Shown: piece by piece, positions 57,578-64,000 of the stretch | Layout of the letters: every line of letters begins with the position of its first letter | Numbering within the stretch: the first letter of the stretch is position 1 | Assembly (NCBI GenBank): GCA_902651635.1 | Contig: CACRSC010000006.1 | Span: 1-64,000 of the forward strand | Direction of reading: 5' to 3' | DNA length: 64,000 nt | Source: Mastigamoeba balamuthi | Lineage: Eukaryota; Evosea; Mastigamoebida; Mastigamoebidae | Notes under the pieces: generated by a model | Told to the model about the DNA's origin: nothing | The model's input: the letters and a program-made list of their open reading frames with translations, nothing else | The model's database searches: none | Position numbers and translations under genes: made by a program

Positions 57578-58381
57578 TCATTGCAGCGAGCACCCGTCGC
57601 AGCACTTGTCGACCTTCCTTGGCGGCGCCGGCGGCATCTCGGTGAACTCGACCGTGTCGGGCTTGCGCGAGAGGGCCACGTACTTGGTCCTGGAGGCCTC
57701 GGCGGCCACTGCGGCCGCGGCTGCGGGGGGCGCGCGCGGAGAGGCCGGGTCGCTCTCGTCTTCGCGCAGGCCCAGCGCGGCGTAGACCTCGCGCCGCAGG
57801 GTGGCCCGGTAGAGGTCCGCCGACGCGCAGTCGTAGCGCAGCGGCGTCGCGAGGGGGTTCTGGGTGAAGAAGCACCGCGCGCGCGTGTTGCCCCCGCGCT
57901 TCATGAACTCGAGCTGCTTCGGAGTCCACTTGTCCAGCGTCAGCGACCTGACGGCCCCCCAGCAGCACCACAGCACCACAGCACACGGCTCAGCGCGGGA
58001 GGGGGGCGGGCGCTGCGGGAGACGGCGGCGCACCTGACGAAGGAGACGTGCACGCCGAACCCCCGGTGCCGGCCGCCGCAGGCGAGGCAGAGGAACACCC
58101 CCTGCGGGCGTGGCTGCAGTCAGGCAAGAGACCCGAGAAACGAAACGGAGAAAACACCCCGTACCAGAGTGACGGAAGCCCACGTGGGCTTGGCGGCCCC
58201 ACAGTCGAAGCACTTCTGTACCAGGGGGAGGGGGGAGGGGAGGTATCGTCAGCGCGCGGGCGGGCGGGGGGGTCGCTTGGGTGTGTGTTTGCTGCTGTGC
58301 CTGATTCTCAGTGTCGGTGAGCAGCTCGCGGAAGACGACGGCCTGGCCGTCGTACTGCCTCTCCTCTGTCGTGTGGGCCAT
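57578..58381 (-). CDS. ArfGAP-domain protein
   Basis: Start ATG at 58381 (MAHTTEERQYDGQAVVFREL). An intron, about 58215-58330, leads to the zinc finger CFDCGAAKPTWASVTL. Another joins it to GVFLCLACGGRHRGFGVHVS, and another to SLTLDKWTPKQLEFMKRGGN, covering the CxxC...CxxC motif and the catalytic arginine in the CGGRHR segment. The C-terminal part (TATPLRYDCASADLYRATL-like region, then FTEMPPAPPRKVDKCCDG) is short and ends in a Cys-bearing tail, CCDGCSLQ. ArfGAPs switch off Arf GTPases on Golgi or plasma membranes. The terminal Cys cluster could be lipidated, which is inference. Confidence 0.9.
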   Translation of the reverse strand: MAHTTEERQYDGQAVVFRELLTDTENQAQQQTHTQATPPPARALTIPPLPPPPGTEVLRLWGRQAHVGFRHSGTGCFLRFVSRVSCLTAATPAGGVPLPRLRRPAPGVRRARLLRQVRRRLPQRPPPSRAEPCAVVLWCCWGAVRSLTLDKWTPKQLEFMKRGGNTRARCFFTQNPLATPLRYDCASADLYRATLRREVYAALGLREDESDPASPRAPPAAAAAVAAEASRTKYVALSRKPDTVEFTEMPPAPPRKVDKCCDGCSLQ

Positions 58382-58583
58382 GCCGGCGGGAAACACGCGT
58401 GCACTCTTCGTCCTGGGGGCAGTCCTCGGTGCTCTTGCTGCACCTACAGGGGCCAATTCGGGGTTCTGGAGATATTGCTGCTTTCATATATCTGTGCGAT
58501 ACTACTTTGACTCGGGTCAAGAATCGTGCAGAAGAGGTGCACTTCCTAAACCAATTTCGGAACAGCGCTGAGAAACGCACACG

Positions 58584-58612
58584 AGGACCGGAGTATTCAT
58601 TTTTCCGGTCCT
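58584..58612. other. perfect 9-bp inverted repeat
   Basis: AGGACCGGA at 58584-58592 is the exact reverse complement of TCCGGTCCT at 58604-58612, with an 11-base loop. It lies about 200 bp upstream of the ArfGAP start codon and at the left edge of CpG-poor island 3. It could be a hairpin, a protein-binding palindrome or an element end. Confidence 0.6.
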
Positions 58613-58749
58613 AAGGGCCGAGCGCAAACAGGTCGAGGTTGCCATTCACGACGCAAAGCGCAAACCTGTCCATCTTCCCATCTTGAAGTCCCGTAAGATT
58701 GTGAGCAGCAGGAAAAATCCGAGCCACTAATAAAATCCGAGCCAGCAGA

Positions 58750-60060
58750 GAAGAAACAAAAATACCGTTATGTTGGAGACCGCAGACCCGCGCCAGCCAT
58801 TATGGCGAGTATGTTGGGGGAAACAGGGACGGAGAGGGGGGCGGCAGGGCTGGCAACAGGTTGCGGGGGTTGGGGGGCGGCAGGGGCTTCCTGGTGGCGC
58901 AGCATGGTGATGACCTTGCCACAGGTCAGAATGCTGGGCATGCCAGTGTGCACACGACGAGGATGGGGGAACGTCTCCCTGAGAGACGTAGTCACTGTCG
59001 TCCAGCACGACTTCTGGGTGAAGAGGCCACAGGCCAGCACAAGCAAACCCCTCAGTGACAGTTGTGGAGTCTTAGAGTAAGTGGTAGAGGGCTTTGTGGC
59101 AGGCCCTGAGGACCATGATGTGCTTCTAGTCTGCTGTGGTGCAGCCTGTGAGGTCGAGCTCCTGGGTGAGCCAGTGCTTGAACATGGCAAACAGGACCAC
59201 ACCAAGTAGCTGGAGAATGTGTGTGCAGTGAGCAGGAAACATCATAGTATGTATATTGTCATGTTCCAGCTCCCCCAGCAGGTCCGAGTTGGCACGTGAT
59301 GTGTAGTTGTCCAGCAGAAGAAGCACAGGAACATTCGGCTTCCCATGGATTTCGTGCCTTGTGCTTCTTGGCCCCAAGTGAGACAAACAATTCATTAAGA
59401 TTGAAGAGTTGTCATGCCTACAGGCTAAGCTTAATGATCAGCTCTGCAAAATTTACTAATCACTCTGCAATAGTGGTATGGGACACTCTTCTCTTCTAAA
59501 AATGAGCATTTTAGTGGAGTCTCACAGTCATTCTAGGAATTCAACAATATTATTTTGGTAGAGATGCATACATCTTCAATGAGACAAGGCAGCAGTAGTT
59601 TGATTTCTGCACACTGCTACAGCATCTTAACAGCCCAGTCTGAAGTAAGAAGTGGTAACTTCTGGGTCATGTCCTCCTTCAGTCTCTCTTAGAATCAGGG
59701 TTGCCTAGGTAAAAAGAGCCCTGTACTAGGATGAGTTATTTTTGCAAATAGAATATGAAACCTATCTCAGCAACCACATCCTGAATCTCTGGGTCCTCTC
59801 CCTCCTTGAGAAAGAAATCCTTGAGCCACTCCATCACCTGCCTCTTCTTCGTCCTCTCTCAGGTAGCATGGCCTTCCCACCTGGTGCAGTTTGTGTCTAG
59901 CAGCAATGGCTTTGCTGGTCCTCTGAAACATATAACAGAACACTTCCATGATCTTACATGCACATCTCTCACTGTAGCCCTGGTCCTTGAGCCACTGGAC
60001 CTTCTGCTCTGGGTTTGTAAGAGCCCAAGCCTTAGCTGCTGCTGATGCCAAGGGGGGACT
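58750..60060 (-). mobile_element. decayed DDE DNA transposon (pogo/Tigger-like, DDE_1 type)
   Basis: At 59126-59395 the minus strand encodes VLLLLDNYTSRANSDLLGEL and IHTMMFPAHCTHILQLLGVV. This is the DDE_1 core (catalytic Asp in LLLDN, then the FPAHCTHxLQ motif usual for Tigger/Jerky transposases). Upstream at 59767-60051 lies a helix-turn-helix-like start (PEQKVQWLKDQGYSERCACK). It is followed one register over by VMEWLKDFFLKEGEDPEIQD, so there is a frameshift near 59840. Between these blocks (about 59400-59760) no frame is open, and the first catalytic Asp region is lost. The element cannot make a working transposase. Terminal repeats were not found. Confidence 0.75.
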
Positions 60061-60230
60061 GCACCCTCAGGGCAAGGGAATAGCATTTTCCCACTCACCC
60101 TCTCATCACCACACGAATATCACTTAATACATCATCACTTCTTCCTTCTTCCTTGAGTCTCTCATCCTCATAGGGGCCTCCTGCCCCCACTCCACGCATT
60201 ACTGGGCATCAGTGCATGCACACCTAGGTG

Positions 60231-61690
60231 ATGAAGGTGGGCGATGCAGAGAGACAGCTTCAGAAGGAGGAATGGGACCACTGTGCTGCTCAGAGAGCTC
60301 ACCATAAGTCCGAGCTGCAGAAGGCACAGCACGACATCAAGAAGGAGTTGGCCAGTCTGAGGAAGGAGCCGGTGGATTCCGACTACGAGACCTTCTGAAC
60401 AGACTCAGACGATGATGATGAGGCAGCAGCCAAGGGGGCACCTACAGGCCCCAAGGAGACAACGTCCGTTTTTCCCATCAGAAACGGTGAATTTTCGGGT
60501 CCCGACAATGGAAATTCTCACACCAACAAACCCCAATGACAGAATTATGAACTCACTGACACCAGGCATAGCCGAAAAACGCAAAGGAGGTGCATTTCTG
60601 AGCACCACAGCACTGGCACCAGTTATTTCCATGAGCACAAACTCCGCGCCCAACAAGAGACATCAGCTGGTCATCACGGACAACGACGACTCTGAGAGCA
60701 AGAACAGCAGCAGCAGCAGCTCAGGGGACGAGGACGACCATGGGGACGCATCCCATAGGAACGAGGACAGCAGCTCCCACAACAGTTGCTGCCAGGGCTG
60801 TTGCAAGGGCATGATGAGGGACCACAACCTCAGACACGATCCTGTCATGCACCAGGCAGAGGCCTATGCACAGGTGATGATGCGGGCACAGGCAGTCTGG
60901 TCCATCGATGACATTCTGCAGGGCATTGCAATTCCATTTACAGTTTTCAATCAGGAGGCACTCTTCAAGTACATGCAGGTCATTGGCAAGAAGCTGGCTA
61001 TGGCTGCCAAGATGAACGTTTCTATCAAGGCTTTCTCGATGCGGGTGTTGTTCTCGGAGGAAATTGTTGATGCTACCAAGGCCACAGGGGCTATTGATTG
61101 GAAACTGGTCACCGACGACATCAAGGACCATTTTCGTACAGCCTGTCTCAACGTTTTCGTGATGCTGAGGACCGAGGGAGACTCCATCTTTGACAACATT
61201 GATGACTTCAGGTTTGTTACACACCAGAAGCTCGTAGAGGTTGACATCAAGAAGGTGGCATTGCAGTGCACAGCTGTGGGCTGGGGCGATTACACTGAGG
61301 GCTCTCTCAAGAATGACACGAGAAGTGCTTGTAAGGCACTGCAGGAAACTCTGGGCTATGGGTATGCACAGTTTTCGATCGGTCCTATGGCCTGCAGTGG
61401 GAGGACTCTACGTTTGAGGAGCTGAGCACAGAAATCCTTCGTTTCNTTGACACAGGTTCGGACTTCAACTTCACAGAGACCAGACCCCTCAACCTACTCC
61501 AGGTACCACGTCAGAAACTGCCACCTGAGTTTGAGGAGCGCATACAGGTCACTGGGATCAATGGGGTGTTGTTGAAGCGCACGTCTGCAGATGGCTGCAG
61601 AGCAATTCCTTCCTTACTGGAACGATACCACCGGGATTCCACAGCGATTCTATGTATTTTTCAATTCAGGCTTGATTATTCTCTTATCAG
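60231..61690 (+). pseudogene. unknown interrupted ORF within CpG-poor island 3
   Basis: A long open frame at 60412-61425 has an acidic Ser-rich stretch (DNDDSESKNSSSSSSGDEDD) and then a folded-looking region (YMQVIGKKLAMAAKMNVSIK, FRTACLNVFVMLRTEGDSIF, FDNIDDFRFVTHQKLVEVDI). Upstream at 60231 a short coiled-coil frame begins MKVGDAERQLQKEEWDHCAA. Downstream, similar-quality sequence (EDSTFEELSTEILR) continues in another register to about 61690, across an N at 61446. So the coding unit looks broken in about two places. I do not recognise the family. Its codon use is unlike the host genes. It may be the second gene of a mobile element. Confidence 0.45.
61446..61446. other. ambiguous base (N)
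   Basis: Single N inside the unknown ORF region of island 3; it may mark a contig join. Confidence 0.95.
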
Positions 61691-61761
61691 ATGACGCAGG
61701 TCTATTGACAATACGAGGATTTTCGGATTGAAGCCCAACGTTAGGTTTGTCCTTCTTTCAG

Positions 61762-64000
61762 AACTGTATCTTACACATCATACAGTAAATTCTCTGCTGT
61801 TGACTCGTGCATGTGGGATTCAAATGACCAACCGCCGCCTCATTTGGGCTGCCCCGGTAATCCCTGCAACTATGACTCTGTTTCTGACAAGGGTGTTAAG
61901 TATGCAATAACTCCATGGTAGAATACGGTGAGCAGTGCGACACAAAAGGGAGAAACGGGTGCACGCGGTTCTGCTATTGCGATTCGGACGACAACTGGAT
62001 CACCGCACCGGATCACCAAACATGCACCAGTCCGACTCGATTAACTGTGCCTTTTCGCCTAATATTGTGTGGCAGAATGCGGAAATCACATAATCGAACC
62101 CTGGGAAAACTGTTATGGCTCCCCCGGGTGCTCTTCAAATTGCACGTGCAAATGGCCAATGGTCTCGTCTGGAGTTTTTGACATTTGCACCCGTTCGTGT
62201 TCACGTAGCTTTAATGACTTGGCTCACCACTTAACAGTGTGCGGAAACAAGCAGATCGACAGTGGCGAGCAGTGTGATGGGTCTGCTGGATGTGATGTCT
62301 CCTGTATGTGTCTGCCCGGATGGGATCCTGCCCTAGATGGCTGTACACGTGCGTTCATCGTGTGCGCTTCTTTTGGGTCATTCTTACCAGCTCTTAGAAT
62401 GTGGACCTGCTGCAGCGCATATGGGGCAAGTGTGTTACAGAACCTTAGGGTGCAATGATAGCTGCCAGTGCAACGCAAGTGCTCTGTGGATTTTTAATAA
62501 CACAACACCGAACAGTGGCGGGCAATGCACTCGTAAATTCAGAGAATTCCACGAAGTGATTGACTAGCACTACAGGATGCGGAAACCATGTGATTGATGA
62601 CTGGCGTGAGGAGTGTGATGACGTTAATCCAGGATGCGAGGGATGCAAGTGTGCTCTGGGTACCATCAGTGTCAACCACCGTTGTGTTGGTGAGTTGCTC
62701 GGATCTTCTCATGGTGTATCTCATCCATTGCCAGTGGATAGCACGGTGCGTAAGATGCCGTGCTCTGGTCTGCCAGAAGATGTGTGCGCCAGAAACGAGT
62801 CATGCTACTGGTGTGCATCATCAGGCTCCTGTACTCTGAGGGAGCTGAATTCCACTTGTCAGCAGTGCTCATTCTTCGATTTTTCGGAAGAGGTGACCAC
62901 TACTCGATGAGATAATGTTAACCATTATCTTCCAGGAGTGCACCTTCCGGGCGGGTTGTAATTGGTGTGCGTCACACTCGAGATGCGTGGCAGCGAACAG
63001 CAGCTGCGTGATGTGCTCTGACCTCAGCATAGACCTCTGTGACAATTCCTCGCGTAACCACCCATTCCACTCCATATTCTATTTTCAACAAGACGTACAG
63101 TGTGCTCGTGGTGTCCAGCTCAAGGAAAGTGCCTGTCCCCCAGCCAGGCATGTGCGCAGTGCAACTACGTGGCCTCCTCGGAAATTTGCGCGGCGTACAG
63201 CGGGTGCAAGTGGTGCAATGAGAGCAACACATGCGCGGACCAGTCGTTCGGCTGCTCGTCATGCATCAGAAAGAAGAACAAGGACGTGTGCCTAGCCAAC
63301 AGCTCGTGCTCGTGGTGCAGATCCCGCGCTCTGTGCATCGACAAAGCAGACCACTGCCCTGGCTGCTCGGAGACTCCTAAGGGATCGTGTGTCTTTGGCT
63401 GCCAGTGGTGTGAGCCCTCGATGACTTGCGTGGACGAGCGTACGTCTCGAGTGTGATTTCCTTTATTGACGCATACTGCTCCGGCAGCGAGCACCGCGTG
63501 CAAGTGCAGTGCACGGTACTCCAACTGCAGCAACAGCGAAGGGTGTCGCCTATGCCCCACTCTCCGTTCGTGTAAGGCAAAAATCGACTCGTGCCCAACA
63601 TGCCTCAGCTTCGCGGTGCGTTTATGCAACTAGCACTGTGACCAGACTAACCCCCGCTACCCCCAGAACCCAACTGAGTGTGTCGCGGATGGCTGTATGT
63701 GGTGCAATGTCACACAGTTGTGCCTTCCCACAACGCAGAGGTGTGTGGAGTGCTCCGACATCAGCGGGAGCTACTGCTCGCACTTCGGCGTGTGCAGGGA
63801 GTGCGGGGGCATATGTCAAAAGGCCTCTCTTCTCTGCTCTTTGAAGGAGACGGAGAAAAGACGGACTCCGTTGGTCGCGATCGTGGTGCCTGTGTGCTGC
63901 GGAGCGTTTCTCATTGCATGCATCGTCGCGTTTGTGGTCGTGAGGAGGAGAGGGAGGAGGCAACAGAATGGGAACCAGGTTTCCGTCGAGATGACGCCAA
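61762..64000 (+). CDS. membrane protein of CGN-type and PSI Cys-rich repeats (both ends incomplete)
   Basis: The first clear exon starts after the acceptor at 61761 (TVSYTSYSKFSAVDSCMWDS). Then come CGN-type repeats, one per exon: YGEQCDTKGRNGCTRFCYC, CGNHIIEPWENCYGSPGC, CGNKQIDSGEQCDGSAGC, CGPAAAHMGQVCYRTLGC and CGNHVIDDWREECDDVNPGC. These are followed by five or more PSI-like repeats (DVCARNESCYWCASSGSC, CTFRAGCNWCASHSRC, ICAAYSGCKWCNESNTC, VCLANSSCSWCRSRALC, ECVADGCMWCNVTQLC). A membrane helix, LVAIVVPVCCGAFLIACIVA, and a basic cytosolic start (RRRGRRQQNG) follow before the edge. It is a type I surface protein, probably an adhesin or receptor (inferred). The signal peptide exon was not found; island 3 lies directly upstream. 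Confidence 0.75.

Larger units (their letters stand above)
58620..61750. other. AT-richer, CpG-depleted island 3
   Basis: Composition shifts at about 58620 and recovers by about 61800. Between 59401 and 59760 I find no CG dinucleotide at all, against dense CpG in the flanking genes. The island holds a decayed DDE transposon and an unknown interrupted ORF, and includes an N at 61446. Confidence 0.75.

Noticed and set aside
1-64000. CRISPR arrays, operons, ribosome binding sites, rRNA genes
   Set aside because: No regular spaced repeats or rRNA segments are visible, and the genes are spliced eukaryotic genes, so bacterial features do not apply.

Overview
The window is nuclear DNA of a GC-rich, intron-rich unicellular eukaryote. 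Genes lie 70-500 bp apart on both strands. Most carry short spliceosomal introns of about 50-150 nt. The contents are purely eukaryotic: NSF, POLD2, RPB10, exportin-5, TTI1, tandem RhoGEF, ArfGAP, TRAF, NT-C2/DIL, MORN5 and PSI-repeat proteins. MORN5 hints at a flagellated stage. The mix of RhoGEF, ArfGAP, DIL and PSI proteins would suit a free-living amoeboflagellate, perhaps an amoebozoan, but I cannot fix the taxon from sequence alone.

Layout, left to right. 0-6 kb: three minus-strand genes (partial WD40/coiled-coil, small helical protein, NT-C2 + dilute-domain protein). 5.9-9.1 kb: plus-strand TTC14 and a GILT-like thiol reductase. 9.8-19.4 kb: four minus-strand genes (TRAF, POLD2, tandem-DH RhoGEF, NSF). 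19.8-24.6 kb: plus-strand single-pass membrane protein, methyltransferase-carrier-domain fusion and aspartyl aminopeptidase. 24.7-31.4 kb: MORN5 (minus), a chromomethylase-type cytosine methyltransferase (plus) and a PH + P-loop protein (minus). 31.4-37.0 kb: two AT-richer, CpG-poor islands flanking a GPI-anchored Cys-rich protein (minus). 37.3-47.1 kb: XPO5 (plus) convergent with TTI1 (minus), then tRNA-Glu. 47.1-49.5 kb: almost empty. 49.5-58.4 kb: WD40 protein and a large ABCA transporter (minus), RPB10 (plus), ArfGAP (minus). 58.6-61.7 kb: a CpG-poor island with a decayed DDE transposon and an unknown interrupted ORF. 61.8 kb to the end: a membrane protein built from CGN-type and PSI Cys-rich repeats, running off the window.

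Most interesting points: (i) a BAH + chromodomain-in-catalytic-domain DNA methyltransferase, the plant chromomethylase layout, in the same window as CpG-depleted transposon-bearing islands; (ii) at least four introns that only fit as GC-AG, one of them restoring an NSF core motif exactly; (iii) a 618-bp in-frame tandem duplication inside ABCA membrane domain 1; (iv) a 1.13-kb repeat in XPO5 separated by a single N, almost certainly a false assembly duplication; (v) a methyltransferase fused to an acyl-carrier-like domain; (vi) phase-1 symmetric one-repeat-per-exon modules in the Cys-rich surface protein.

Exon boundaries were read by eye from splice signals and protein continuity, without transcripts. 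Gene spans run from start codon to stop codon and include introns.
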